Shown: positions 1 to 9,156, counted from the first letter of the stretch. The stretch is DNA of 64,000 nt from Salinicola halophyticus (GCF_003206695.1 NZ_PZJN01000001.1:229392-293391), one strand, 5' to 3'. Program-made: numbers and translations. The notes: generated from the sequence alone by a model not told the origin.

Positions 1-1
1 G

Positions 2-571
2 GATATGCATCTGGTCCCGGTCGATCTCGGAGAGTCGCTGGAGCAGCGGCTCGACGACAGTCAGGCGCGGCTCGAAGGTCACGGGCTTTCGCTGCAGCTG
101 GAAACCGAATCGCTGTGGGTGCGTGCCGACAATCAGCGGCTCCGCCAGCTGTGGGACAATCTGCTGTCCAACACCATTGCATACACCGACAGCCCCGGTA
201 CGCTGCGAGTCACCCTGAAACGCCAGAATCAGCGCGCGGAAGTCACCTGGGAAGATACCGCACCCGGCGTCTCGGATGACGAACTGCCCCGCCTCACCGA
301 ACGTCTCTATCGTGTCGAGGGATCGCGCAATCGGCGTAGCGGCGGCAGCGGACTGGGCCTGTCGATCGCCCGCGCACTGATCGAGGCGCAAGGCGGCACC
401 CTGATCCCGTCCACCTCGTCGCTGGGCGGGCTGCGCTGGACGCTGACCTTCCCGCTTGACCTGCCCGGCGGCGTGTCGACCGATGTTTCGAGCCATGTTC
501 CGGCCGGATCCGCCTCGGGATCATCACCGACGCGATCCCCGGGGCGATCTCGACAACGACCCAGCGAATGA
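2..571 (+). CDS. baeS: BaeS-like sensor histidine kinase, C-terminal part (5' end outside window)
   Basis: The frame is open to the left edge, so only the C-terminal catalytic half is visible. It is an HATPase_c domain: N-box around NLLSNTIAYT, G1-type DTAPGV, and G2 box GGSGLGLSIARAL. After the ATPase fold comes a 35-40 residue Ser/Pro/Arg-rich tail with no recognisable domain. This membrane kinase should phosphorylate the response regulator that starts 45 bp downstream on the same strand. The partner is strongly BaeR-like, so BaeS (envelope-stress sensor) is the natural assignment, but the sensor domain that would prove it is not in the window. Confidence 0.85.
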   Translation, partial: DMHLVPVDLGESLEQRLDDSQARLEGHGLSLQLETESLWVRADNQRLRQLWDNLLSNTIAYTDSPGTLRVTLKRQNQRAEVTWEDTAPGVSDDELPRLTERLYRVEGSRNRRSGGSGLGLSIARALIEAQGGTLIPSTSSLGGLRWTLTFPLDLPGGVSTDVSSHVPAGSASGSSPTRSPGRSRQRPSE

Positions 572-616
572 CTCGATAAACACGGCAGTCACGCCAACTG
601 ACCTGGAGCCGGCTTG

Positions 617-1312
617 ATGAACGACACCATTCTGATCGTAGAAGATGAACCCAAGATCGCGCGCCTCGTCGCCGACTACCTGTCGAAGAGCGGCTACGCT
701 TCCGACCATATCGATCACGGTAATGCGGTGATGGAGTGGCTGGAGGAGAACCAGCCAATGCTGATACTGCTCGACCTGATGCTGCCCGGCACCGATGGCC
801 TGACGCTGTGTCGCCAGATCCGCGAGCGATTCCCGGCGATTCCCGTCATCATGCTGACCGCGCGCGTCGAAGAGGTGGATCGTCTGCTGGGGCTCGAACT
901 GGGTGCCGACGACTACATCTGCAAGCCCTTCAGCCCCCGCGAAGTGGTGGCCCGCGTCAAGGCGGTGTTGCGCCGTAGTCATGGCGTCGCCAGCGTGGGC
1001 GAAGACAGTGTCGCCGCCGCCGACCGGCTGACGCTGGACGAGGACGGCTGGCGTGCCCTGGCGGGCAGCGAGGATCTCAACCTCACCGCCGTCGAGTTCC
1101 AGCTGCTCAAGGTCATGATGCACAGCCCGGGGCGGATCTTCTCCCGCGACCAGCTGATGGATCACATGTACCGCGATCACCGCATCGTCTCCGAGCGCAC
1201 CGTGGACAGCCACGTCAAGAAGCTCAGGCGCAAGATCGCCGACATCTGGCCCGAGCGCGATATCATTCGCTCGGTCTACGGCGTCGGATACAAGTACCAG
1301 CCCGAGGAGTGA
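617..1312 (+). CDS. baeR: BaeR-like response regulator (OmpR/PhoB family)
   Basis: 231 residues. The N-terminal receiver domain has the acidic pair Glu9-Asp10, phospho-acceptor Asp53 in LILLDLMLPGTDG, and the conserved Lys in DDYICKPFSPREVV. The C-terminal winged-helix DNA-binding domain ends in RTVDSHVKKLRRKI and YGVGYKY. The receiver is very close to my memory of E. coli BaeR (LMLPGTDGLTLCR, LLGLELGADDYICKP). The ATG at 617 is preferred over the in-frame TTG at 614 because GGAG at 605-608 is well spaced for it. It probably forms one operon with the kinase just upstream and regulates envelope or efflux genes; no target is visible here. Confidence 0.92.
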   Translation: MNDTILIVEDEPKIARLVADYLSKSGYASDHIDHGNAVMEWLEENQPMLILLDLMLPGTDGLTLCRQIRERFPAIPVIMLTARVEEVDRLLGLELGADDYICKPFSPREVVARVKAVLRRSHGVASVGEDSVAAADRLTLDEDGWRALAGSEDLNLTAVEFQLLKVMMHSPGRIFSRDQLMDHMYRDHRIVSERTVDSHVKKLRRKIADIWPERDIIRSVYGVGYKYQPEE

Positions 1313-1371
1313 TGCATAACCAGCCCGAACAATGCATGAAAAGCGTCCCGAGACTGACTACGAGAGAATGA

Positions 1372-1914
1372 CTACGTCGAGAGGGACGCGTTTTCGAGAA
1401 AGCCCTCGGCGTCTGAGCTGGAGAAGAACATCAACGTCACCGTGAGGCCGGGAAACTCGGGCAGCGTTTCGCGCATCACCTCGGCCACGATCTTCGCCGC
1501 CGCATCGGCCGGATAGCCGTAGATCCCCGTGGAAATGGCGGGGAATGCCAGCCGTTTGAATCGATGCTCACCCGCCAGACGCAGGGCGTTGCGGTAGCAA
1601 TCGGCCAGCTGTCCGGAACGATCCTCGGACTTCGCGAAAACCGGCCCCACGGTGTGGATCACTTGAGACGCCGGCAGTCGAAAGCCCGGCGTCATCGTCA
1701 CCTCTCCCACGGGCAGTCCGTCCGCCCAGCTCGTGCGCCGCAGCTCGCGACACGCCTCGAGCAGCTCGGGGCCCGCTGCGCGGTGAATCGCACCGTCGAC
1801 ACCACCCCCGCCTTGCAGACTCTTGTTGGCGGCATTGACGATGGCATCGCCGTCGAAACGGGTGATATCGCCCTCGGCGACGATCAGACGATCTCCCTGC
1901 CAGTGAATCTTCAT
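1372..1914 (-). CDS. ymdB: Macro-domain protein, probable O-acetyl-ADP-ribose deacetylase (YmdB-like)
   Basis: 180 residues forming a single macro domain. Hallmarks of the MacroD/YmdB class are visible: GDITRFDGDAIVNAANKSL near residues 15-33, the glycine-rich loop GGGGVDGAIHRAAG, the HTVGPVF strand, and FPAISTGIYGYP in the C-terminal half. This class binds ADP-ribose and removes O-acetyl-ADP-ribose or mono-ADP-ribose from acidic side chains. It is convergent with the baeSR-like pair (59 bp between stops) and sits just downstream of the fru operon, with no obvious functional link to either. Confidence 0.9.
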   Translation of the reverse strand: MKIHWQGDRLIVAEGDITRFDGDAIVNAANKSLQGGGGVDGAIHRAAGPELLEACRELRRTSWADGLPVGEVTMTPGFRLPASQVIHTVGPVFAKSEDRSGQLADCYRNALRLAGEHRFKRLAFPAISTGIYGYPADAAAKIVAEVMRETLPEFPGLTVTLMFFSSSDAEGFLENASLST

Positions 1915-1983
1915 TGCGACCTCCGCTTGGCGACACGTACCTGATTATTCCCCAACGTAGGTCGCGATACCGACTTTCGCGAA

Positions 1984-3834
1984 TCAGGAAGCCTGCCCAC
2001 CCGCCTCGGGGTTGCCGCCAGCGACTGGCGCCGCCGTTGCCACTGCACTCTCACCCCGCTTGAGCAAGGCGTAGCCGACACCGGTGATCACCGAGCCCGC
2101 AGCGATGGCCAGCAGATAGAGCAGCGCCAGGTTGACCGCATTCGGAATCAGCAGCACGAACAGCCCGCCATGTGGCGCCATCAGCTTGACTCCGAACCAC
2201 ATCGACAGCGCCCCGGTCACCGCACCGCCGATCATCGATATCGGAATCACCCGCAGCGGATCCTTGGCGGCAAAGGGAATTGCCCCTTCGCTGATGAAGC
2301 AGAGGCCCAGCACGAACGACGCCTTGCCCGCTTCGCGCTCGGCCTGCGCAAACCGGCTGCGCCTCAGGAACGTGGCCAGCCCCATGCCGATGGGCGGCAC
2401 CATTCCCGCGGCCATGATCGCCGCCATCGGCATATAGGTCTCGGTCGACAGCAACCCGACGCCGAAGGTATAGGCTGCCTTGTTGACCGGCCCGCCAAGA
2501 TCGAAGCACATCATCGCGCCGAGCAGCACGCCCAGCAGCACGGCATTGGTCGACCCCATGTTGTTGAGAAACGCCGTCAATGTCGACAGCAGCGCGGCCA
2601 CCGGCGTACCCACCACATAGATCATCACCAGCCCGGTGAACAGGCTCGCCAGCAGCGGGATGATCAGGATCGGTTTGAGCGATTCCACGCTGGACGGCAG
2701 CTTGACGTAGCGCGTCACCGCCTTGGCCGAATACCCGGCCAGAAAGCCGGCCAGAATCCCGCCGATAAAGCCGGCCCCCAGGGTCGAGGCGAGCATCCCA
2801 CCGATCATCCCCGGCGCGATTCCGGGGCGGTCGGCAATGGAGTAGGCGATGTAGCCGGCAAGCACCGGCACCATCAGCGCAAAGGCGGTGCCGCCGCCGA
2901 TCTGCATCAGCGCCGCTGCCAGCGTGCCTTCCTGCTCGTAGGCCTTGATACCGAACACGAACGACAGCGCGATACAGAGCCCGCCCGCCACCACCATCGG
3001 CAGCATGAACGAGACCCCGGTCAGCAGGTGCTTGTAGAACCCGCGCTCCTTGGCGCTCTTCGGGGATCCGCCGTTCTTGCGCTCGCTGCCGGCCGACTCC
3101 ACCTGCGCTTCGTCCAGCGCGCGCTGGATCGTCTGCTGTGGCTGCTTGAGCGCGCTGCCGGTAGAGGTCCGGTAGACCCGCTTGCCCGCAAAGCGCGCGT
3201 CGTCGACCTCGATATCGCAGGCCAGCAGCACGATGTCCGCGGCTTCGACGTCCTCGTCGGTGATCCGGTTCTGCGCTCCCACCGACCCTTGCGTCTCGAC
3301 GTGAATTCGATGACCCAGCGCCCGCCCGGCCTGCTCCAGCGCCTCGGCGGCCATGAAGGTGTGCGCCACGCCGGTCGGGCACGCCGTGACCGCGACGATG
3401 CGCTTGATACCGGAGCCCTCGGACGACACGGCCGCCGCAGGCCCCACCGGCTCGCTGTCGGCATCGAATGTCGTCGACTCGCGAGCGGCGCGGTCGAGAA
3501 AGGCGTCAGGATCCGGTAGCGCCTGCTGGATCGGCGCGCGGTAGAGCCGTTTGCCCGCGAAGCGCGCCGCTTCGGGCACCCGCTCGGCGGCCACCACGAC
3601 CAGATCGGCCGCCGCGATCATGTCACGGGATACCAGCGTCACCGGCTCGAGCTCGCCGTGCATCTCGGTGTGGGGCTGCCAGCCGCGACGCTGCGCCGCC
3701 TGCTCCAGGCGCCTGGCGGCCAGGAAGGTCGTCGCCATGCCGCCGGGACAGGCGGTAATCAGAATGACGTTCATGTGTTCCCCGCTCATCCGCTCTTCGC
3801 TCATCCGTTCCCCATTCAGGGACTCGCCGTTCAT
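1984..3834 (-). CDS. fruA: PTS fructose transporter subunit IIB'BC
   Basis: 616 residues. A degenerate IIB' domain (about 21-120) is followed by a true IIB domain with phospho-acceptor Cys152 in VTACPTGVAHTF, then a multi-spanning IIC domain from about residue 265. IIC imports fructose and IIB passes phosphate to make fructose 1-phosphate. The ATG at 3834 overlaps the fruK stop (ATGA) and is preceded by the strong ribosome site GGGAGGGGAGT. Homology to IIB' begins only at Met21 (position 3774), which has its own GGGGA site. The first 20 residues are a repetitive leader with further in-frame Mets at 11 and 16, so initiation may occur at more than one site. Last gene of fruBKA. Confidence 0.95.
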   Translation of the reverse strand: MNGESLNGERMSEERMSGEHMNVILITACPGGMATTFLAARRLEQAAQRRGWQPHTEMHGELEPVTLVSRDMIAAADLVVVAAERVPEAARFAGKRLYRAPIQQALPDPDAFLDRAARESTTFDADSEPVGPAAAVSSEGSGIKRIVAVTACPTGVAHTFMAAEALEQAGRALGHRIHVETQGSVGAQNRITDEDVEAADIVLLACDIEVDDARFAGKRVYRTSTGSALKQPQQTIQRALDEAQVESAGSERKNGGSPKSAKERGFYKHLLTGVSFMLPMVVAGGLCIALSFVFGIKAYEQEGTLAAALMQIGGGTAFALMVPVLAGYIAYSIADRPGIAPGMIGGMLASTLGAGFIGGILAGFLAGYSAKAVTRYVKLPSSVESLKPILIIPLLASLFTGLVMIYVVGTPVAALLSTLTAFLNNMGSTNAVLLGVLLGAMMCFDLGGPVNKAAYTFGVGLLSTETYMPMAAIMAAGMVPPIGMGLATFLRRSRFAQAEREAGKASFVLGLCFISEGAIPFAAKDPLRVIPISMIGGAVTGALSMWFGVKLMAPHGGLFVLLIPNAVNLALLYLLAIAAGSVITGVGYALLKRGESAVATAAPVAGGNPEAGGQAS

Positions 3835-4796
3835 ACTCCCCTCCCGACGTGCGCTTCGCCGCAGCGGCTGACGCTCGTCTGTTGCCGTAATTGCTGAAAG
3901 TCGCTGGCGTGCGGGTCACCGACGCCGACGTGGCGCACCGCCTCCGCCGCCAGCGCCGTCGCCTGGCGTAGCGTCTCCTGCGGTGATAGATCCGCGATTA
4001 CCCCATGCAGCATGGCGGCCAGCAGCGTATCGCCGGCGCCGACCGTATTTCTGACCTCGACCCGGGGCGGGATCGCCTGCCACTCGCCGCGTCGGCTGAT
4101 CCACAGCACGCCTTCGGCGCCAAGCGACAAAATTGACTCCTCGACGCCGGCGGCGTGCAGACGCCGGGCGGCGTCGAGCTGCGTCGACGCATCCGTCAGC
4201 GGTTCGCCGGCCCAGTCCGCCAGCTCCTGTTCGTTGGGCTTGGCCGCATGGGGCAATACCGCCAGCGCCGAGGCCAGGGCCGGCCCGCTGGTGTCGACCC
4301 AGACCGGCACGCCGCTGGTTTTGAGCGCCTGGATCAACGCTGCCAACGCCTCCGGCGTCACCCCCGGCGGCAGACTGCCGGTGACCACCACGGCAGCGGG
4401 CGATGCCGTCTCGCAGCGGGCGACCAGATCGGTGCTCAGCTCGGCCAGTGCCGCCTCGGAGACCTCGATCCCCGGGCCGTTGATGTCGGTCACCCGGCCG
4501 TCGTCCTCGGCCAGCTTGGCGTTGATCCGGGTCTCGCCCGGCAGACGCAGGCTGGCGTCTTCGATCCCGTCAAGCTGGCAGGCCTGGACGAAGGCTGTGT
4601 CGTTGTCCGCACCCAGAAAACCGGAGAGCGTGACGCGATGGCCCAGCGCCACCAGTACCCGAGCCACGTTGAGCCCCTTGCCGGCCGCCGCCAGATGCGA
4701 CGACCGGGCACGATTGACCGCGCCCGGTTCGAGCTGAGGCAACTGGATCGACAGATCGAGCGCCGGATTGAGCGTCACCACCAGCACGTGCGCCAT
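3831..4796 (-). CDS. fruK: 1-phosphofructokinase
   Basis: 321 residues, a PfkB-family sugar kinase. The N-terminus VVTLNPALDLSI and the AAGKGLNVARVL segment bind the sugar phosphate. The C-terminal signature VRNTVGAGDTLLAAML contains the catalytic Asp of the GAGD anion hole. The enzyme phosphorylates the fructose 1-phosphate made by FruA to fructose 1,6-bisphosphate. Its start overlaps the fruB stop by one base (TAATG) and its stop overlaps the fruA start (ATGA), so all three genes should be translated in a coupled way. The last ~15 residues (SVSRCGEAHVGRGV) are beyond the family core and look non-conserved. Confidence 0.95.
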   Translation of the reverse strand: MAHVLVVTLNPALDLSIQLPQLEPGAVNRARSSHLAAAGKGLNVARVLVALGHRVTLSGFLGADNDTAFVQACQLDGIEDASLRLPGETRINAKLAEDDGRVTDINGPGIEVSEAALAELSTDLVARCETASPAAVVVTGSLPPGVTPEALAALIQALKTSGVPVWVDTSGPALASALAVLPHAAKPNEQELADWAGEPLTDASTQLDAARRLHAAGVEESILSLGAEGVLWISRRGEWQAIPPRVEVRNTVGAGDTLLAAMLHGVIADLSPQETLRQATALAAEAVRHVGVGDPHASDFQQLRQQTSVSRCGEAHVGRGV

Positions 4797-7777
4797 TACA
4801 GCGCCTCCAGCGCATCACGCACGGCCTGACTGGTGGCCTGGGCCAGCGCCGTCTCAGCATGCAGACGCGCCGTTTCCTGGCTGATCCCGCGCAGCCGCGC
4901 CTTGACCATCGGCACTTGCCGCACCGAGACCGAGAGCTCGTCGACGCCGAGCCCGACCAGCACCGGTACGGCGGCGGCGTCCGAACCCAGTTCCCCGCAG
5001 ACACCGACCCACTTGCCCTCGGCGTGGGCAGCATCCACGGTCATCTGGATCAGCCGCAGTACCGCCGGATGCAGGCCATCCGCCTGCGACGACAGCTCGG
5101 GATGACCACGGTCGATCGCCAGGGTGTACTGGGTCAGATCGTTGGTGCCGATGGAGAAGAAGTCGACCTCCGCCGCCAGGCTCGGCGCCAGCAGCGCGGC
5201 GGAAGGAATCTCGATCATCACCCCGACCTGGACGTCGGGTGCGGCGATCTCCTGCTGCAGACGGTCGACGATCGCCCTGGCCTGACGGTACTCGTCGACG
5301 TCCTTGACCATCGGGAACATGATCCGCAGCGGCCGATCACCGGCGGCGGTCAGCAGCGCCCGCAGCTGGGTTTCCAGCACGTCGGGGCGGGTCAGCGCCA
5401 GCCGGATACCCCGCAGGCCGAGGAAAGGGTTGTCCTCTGCCGCCACCGGCCAGTAAGGCAGCGGCTTGTCGCCGCCGACGTCCAGCGTGCGCGCCACCAA
5501 CGGCCGACCGTCGAGGGCATCGAAGGCGCGCCGATATTCGCCGATCTGGGTCTCCAGATCAGGCGCCTCGGGATACGCCATGAACAGGAACTCGGTACGC
5601 AACAGCCCGACGCCCTCGGCGCCTTGCTCGACGGCGTCCGCGGCATGCGCGGTGTTACCCAGATTGGCGGCGACCTCGATACGCCGACCGTCCGCCGTAC
5701 GCCCCTCTTCGAAGCGCAATCCGTGCGCGTCGCGACGCAGTGCCTCGAGCTCCTTGAGACGCAGCTGGGCGCGATCGCGTCGCTCGGCACTGGGCCGCAC
5801 GATCACCCGCCCAAGATCGCCGTCGAGAATCAGCTCATCATCGTTGGCAAGCGTCAGCGCTCTCGCTCCAGCGCCCACCACGGCCGGGATTCCCAACGCC
5901 CTGGCGAGAATCGCGCTGTGCGAAGTGGCCCCGCCACGCGCCGTCAACAGCCCGCGCACCTGGGCCGTGTCGAGGCGCGCCACATCGGAAGGGCCGATGT
6001 CGTCGGCGACCAGAATGTAGGGCCGCTGCGGCGGCGTCGGCAGGGTCACGCCGCACAGCACACCGAGCACGCGACGTCCCACGTCGCGCAGATCGGCGGC
6101 ACGCTCGGCCAGCAGCCGATCCGCCAGCGCTTCCTGGGCCCGCGCCGCGGTATCGATCGCCTGCCACCAGGCGGCTTCGGCGCTCAGACCATCGCGCATG
6201 CCCTCGAAGGCCGCTTCGTGCAGTTCGGGATCGTCGAGCATCTCGGCGTGCATGGAAAGAATTTCGGAGACGTCACCGCCCTTGGCGGTGCCGATCAGCG
6301 CACGCAGCTGATCGCGCGCTTCAATCAGACTGGCCCGCAGCCGCTCGCGTTGGCGCTCTGCATCACCCTGCCTGTCCGGCGTCAGGTCCCTGGCCCGCTC
6401 GGGATAGTCGAAGCTCGGTGCGCGCGTCACGAAGACCGGCGCGATTGCCAGCCCCGGCGACGCGGCGGTGGCCGGCAGCGCGGTATCGTCGGCGAAGGGT
6501 TCGTACGCCGCTTCAGACAGGGTTCCGGCATCCGATACGTTGGGCTCGTGACGTCGAGCGCCCTGATGCCTGGCATCGCCGACGTTCGACAGCGGCCGCA
6601 CGGACTCGCCGAGCCCACCGTTGACCGCGGCGACCATTGCCGCCAGCGCCGCTTCGGCACTCTTACGTTCACCCCCGCCGTCGGCACTTTTGCCTTCACC
6701 CCCGCCGTCGGCACTTTTGCCTTCACCCCCGCCCTCGGCGGAGAAGATCAGCGTCTGTCCACGCCGCGCGCCGAGTCCGATGACCTTGGTCAGGCTGGCG
6801 GCGGAGACGGTTTCCGCCGCGCCTTCCATCAGGCGCACGCGGACCGGCAACGACTGCTCGCGGGCCGCTTGAACCAGCAGCTTGGCCGGGCGCGCATGCA
6901 GGCCGTGAGCGTTGAGCAGCGTCACGCGGGCCGTCTCGGTACGGCTCGATTCGCCGGATAGACGGGCCAACACGTGATCGGCATCGGCATCGACCAGGGC
7001 TTCGCCTTCGCCGCTATCCAGCAGGTCCGCCAGCCGCCCCAGCAGCTCACGGTGCGCTTCGCCCTGCGCGGCGACGCAGAAGACCCCGTTGACGGCACCG
7101 CGGGGGCCGGCGAACGCTCGCTCCGGCGTGGCCAGCGCCAGCGCCGGCTGGCTGACACCGGTGCCGGCGCTCACCAGCCACAGCCCCTGGCCCAGTGAAA
7201 CCGGCTCCTGCTCGGTGATCGCGGCCACGAAACGCGCATCGACGCATTCGGCCTGGCGCAGCCGCGCGGCTGCCGCCAACGCCAGCTCGAACCGGTCTCG
7301 CGCCGGGAATCCCAGACATAGCGTGCCGGCGTCCAGGCGGGCCTTGACCTTGGGCTTGGCGAGCAGCGCGACCATGGCCTCGGCCGTATCCGCCTTGGCC
7401 AGACGTTCGGCCACGCCCTCGTCGTCAAGCACGTGGGTCAACCGGCGTAGCACGTCGAGATGCTCGTCGCTGGCGGCGGCGATCGCTACCAACAGGAAGA
7501 CCCGGTTGCCGTCGTGCCAGGTCACGCCGTCGGGAAACTGCAGCAACCGCACGCCGGTTCGATGAATCTGGTCGCGACTTTCCGGGGTGCCGTGAGGAAT
7601 GGCGATACCGCTGCCGAGAAAGGTCGAGCCCTGCGCCTCGCGGGAATGCAAGGCATCGCGATAGCTGGCTTCGACCAGGCCAGCTGCGTGCAGCGAAGCG
7701 GCGGCCTGATCCAGCGCGTTCTGCCAGCTGTCGGCCTGACAATCGAGCGCCGCGTCCTGCGGCTGGAGGGTCAGCAT
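4796..7777 (-). CDS. fruB: Multiphosphoryl transfer protein: fused EIIA(Fru)-HPr-Enzyme I
   Basis: 993 residues. EIIA(Fru) at about 1-145 has active His62 in AIPHGTPES. A linker or degenerate EIIA-like region follows, then HPr at about 284-390 with His294 in GLHARPAKL, then Enzyme I from about 435 with His620 in RGGATSHSAILARALG and a C-terminal PEP-binding TIM barrel (EIPSAALLAP, VGVCGELGSD). It takes phosphate from PEP and delivers it to FruA, a complete dedicated PTS relay as in Pseudomonas FruB. The HPr domain carries a Gly/Glu/Lys/Ser tandem-repeat insert at residues 349-375. Ribosome site GGAGAG precedes the ATG. First gene of fruBKA, divergent from fruR. Confidence 0.95.
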   Translation of the reverse strand: MLTLQPQDAALDCQADSWQNALDQAAASLHAAGLVEASYRDALHSREAQGSTFLGSGIAIPHGTPESRDQIHRTGVRLLQFPDGVTWHDGNRVFLLVAIAAASDEHLDVLRRLTHVLDDEGVAERLAKADTAEAMVALLAKPKVKARLDAGTLCLGFPARDRFELALAAAARLRQAECVDARFVAAITEQEPVSLGQGLWLVSAGTGVSQPALALATPERAFAGPRGAVNGVFCVAAQGEAHRELLGRLADLLDSGEGEALVDADADHVLARLSGESSRTETARVTLLNAHGLHARPAKLLVQAAREQSLPVRVRLMEGAAETVSAASLTKVIGLGARRGQTLIFSAEGGGEGKSADGGGEGKSADGGGERKSAEAALAAMVAAVNGGLGESVRPLSNVGDARHQGARRHEPNVSDAGTLSEAAYEPFADDTALPATAASPGLAIAPVFVTRAPSFDYPERARDLTPDRQGDAERQRERLRASLIEARDQLRALIGTAKGGDVSEILSMHAEMLDDPELHEAAFEGMRDGLSAEAAWWQAIDTAARAQEALADRLLAERAADLRDVGRRVLGVLCGVTLPTPPQRPYILVADDIGPSDVARLDTAQVRGLLTARGGATSHSAILARALGIPAVVGAGARALTLANDDELILDGDLGRVIVRPSAERRDRAQLRLKELEALRRDAHGLRFEEGRTADGRRIEVAANLGNTAHAADAVEQGAEGVGLLRTEFLFMAYPEAPDLETQIGEYRRAFDALDGRPLVARTLDVGGDKPLPYWPVAAEDNPFLGLRGIRLALTRPDVLETQLRALLTAAGDRPLRIMFPMVKDVDEYRQARAIVDRLQQEIAAPDVQVGVMIEIPSAALLAPSLAAEVDFFSIGTNDLTQYTLAIDRGHPELSSQADGLHPAVLRLIQMTVDAAHAEGKWVGVCGELGSDAAAVPVLVGLGVDELSVSVRQVPMVKARLRGISQETARLHAETALAQATSQAVRDALEAL
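6652..6736 (-). repeat. 27-bp in-frame tandem repeat inside the fruB HPr domain
   Basis: About three units, each encoding GGGEGKSAD or a close variant (the last has ER for EG). The array sits between the last HPr beta strand (TLIFSAEG) and the C-terminal helix (AEAALAAMVAAV), a junction normally only a few residues long. The unit length is a multiple of three, so the frame is kept. It looks like slippage expansion of a short native loop. Confidence 0.85.
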
Positions 7778-7873
7778 AACGGTCTCTCCGAAGGGTCATT
7801 CGATGCACGCAGCATGGTCCGCCAACGCCTCCCGACGCAATCGGCGCTGTCGAAGAGGAGTATTTTGCCGGCT

Positions 7874-7889
7874 GCTGAATCGTGTCACC
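7874..7889. promoter_or_regulatory. Putative Cra/FruR operator between fruB and fruR
   Basis: GCTGAATCGTGTCACC lies in the divergent fruB-fruR region. The left half matches the known Cra half-site GCTGAATC exactly and the right half keeps the TCA core with mismatches. It is 97 bp from the fruB start and 174 bp from the fruR start, so one bound dimer could repress both promoters until fructose 1-phosphate releases it. The motif is seen directly; its function is inferred from known Cra sites and from the adjacent regulator gene. Confidence 0.65.
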
Positions 7890-8062
7890 TAGATGATAAA
7901 CATGCTCGCTGTTCGCGACCGCTTTGACAAGCTAGACCTTCGACGCAAGCGATGCCGGGCCGCTGTGCATCACGATCGGGCTGGGCCAGAAAAGCCCGAC
8001 GAGGTATCGTTCCAGGCTGGTCGGATGCATCCCACCGATCATCAACGTTGCAGGAGCCTTGC

Positions 8063-9046
8063 ATGAAGCTTGCCGATATCGCCCGTCTGGCCGGCGTTTC
8101 CCGGACTACCGCCAGCTATGTGCTCAACGGTCAGGCCAGGACGCGGCGCATCAGCCAGGCCACGGTGGAGCGCGTTCTGGCCATCGCCAGCGCCCACGAT
8201 TATCGAATCGATGCCCAGGCGGCTGCGCTGCGCGGCGGCGACAGTCGCACCCTGGGTCTGATCGTCCCGGATCTGGAGAACGGCAGCTACGCGCGTCTGG
8301 CCAAGCGACTCGAGCATGGCGCTCGTCAGCAGGGCTATCAATTGCTGATTGCCGGTTCCGACGACGACCCCGGCAGTGAACGCGAAGTCGCAAAGTCGCT
8401 GCGCGCTCAGCGCTGCGACGTGCTGCTGGTTGCCAGCAGCCTGAGCCCGGAGGATCCGTTCTACGTCGAACTGATGGCGCAAGGGCTGCCGGTCATCGCC
8501 ATCGACCGCCCGCTGGACCCTGAGCGGTTCGTCAATATCGTCACCAACGGCCGCGCCGCTGGCGAGATGTTGACCCGTTCGCTGCTCGCCGATGACGTTT
8601 CGGACGTGGTGTGGCTGGACGCGGTGCCGGATCTGTCGATTAGTGCCGAGCGCCGACAGGGCTTCCTGGACGCTCTGCGCGACGAACCGGACTGCCAGCC
8701 GCGCTGTCTCAGCGGCGAGCGTTATGACCGCGATAGCGGGGCGCGATTGATGCGCAGCCTGCTAAACGACGGCGGTCTGCCGGATGCCATCGTCACCGCG
8801 TCCTACACGCTGATGGACGGGCTGCTCGACGTCCTGCTCGAGCACGGCGCCCCCCCGGATACGCTGCGACTGGCCACTTTCGGCGATGATCGACTGCTCG
8901 ATTTCCTGCCCTGCAAGGTCAACTCGCTGCCGCAGGATCACGATCGGGTCGCCGAGCAGGCATTGGCGAGAGCGATGCAGGCGGCACGCGGTGAGTACAG
9001 CCCGGGGCTGGACGTGATCGACAGAACGCTCAAGCGGCGGCGCTGA
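8063..9046 (+). CDS. fruR: LacI-family fructose operon repressor (Cra/FruR)
   Basis: 327 residues. The N-terminal LacI helix-turn-helix and hinge (KLADIARLAGVSRTTASYVLNG) are followed by a periplasmic-binding-protein-like effector domain (LGLIVPDLENGSYARLAKRLE). The SRTTASYVLNG recognition helix is typical of Cra/FruR. The ATG at 8063 has AGGAG seven bases upstream; the longer open frame from 7952 has an Arg-rich N-terminus unlike the family and is rejected. Divergence from fruB with a Cra-like box between them argues for local control by fructose 1-phosphate. A wider role like E. coli Cra cannot be judged here. Confidence 0.92.
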   Translation: MKLADIARLAGVSRTTASYVLNGQARTRRISQATVERVLAIASAHDYRIDAQAAALRGGDSRTLGLIVPDLENGSYARLAKRLEHGARQQGYQLLIAGSDDDPGSEREVAKSLRAQRCDVLLVASSLSPEDPFYVELMAQGLPVIAIDRPLDPERFVNIVTNGRAAGEMLTRSLLADDVSDVVWLDAVPDLSISAERRQGFLDALRDEPDCQPRCLSGERYDRDSGARLMRSLLNDGGLPDAIVTASYTLMDGLLDVLLEHGAPPDTLRLATFGDDRLLDFLPCKVNSLPQDHDRVAEQALARAMQAARGEYSPGLDVIDRTLKRRR

Positions 9047-9156
9047 AAGCCTGCCTGTCGGCGTGAATCGTGCGTCGCCCCTCGAACGCGCTCTTCATGG
9101 TCGCTGTATAGCGGCTGAAGTATGCTTAGCCCATCGACGCTTTCAGGAATGACGAC

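Noticed and set aside
1342-1389. Inverted repeat AGCGTCCC/GGGACGC between baeR and the macro-domain gene
   Set aside because: The loop is over 30 bases and one arm lies inside the macro-domain coding sequence; too weak to call a terminator.
4859-6961. 700-codon open frame on the plus strand opposite fruB
   Set aside because: It is antisense to the clearly conserved EIIA-HPr-EI gene, is rich in Arg/Gln/His with no domain signal, and arises from the high GC content.
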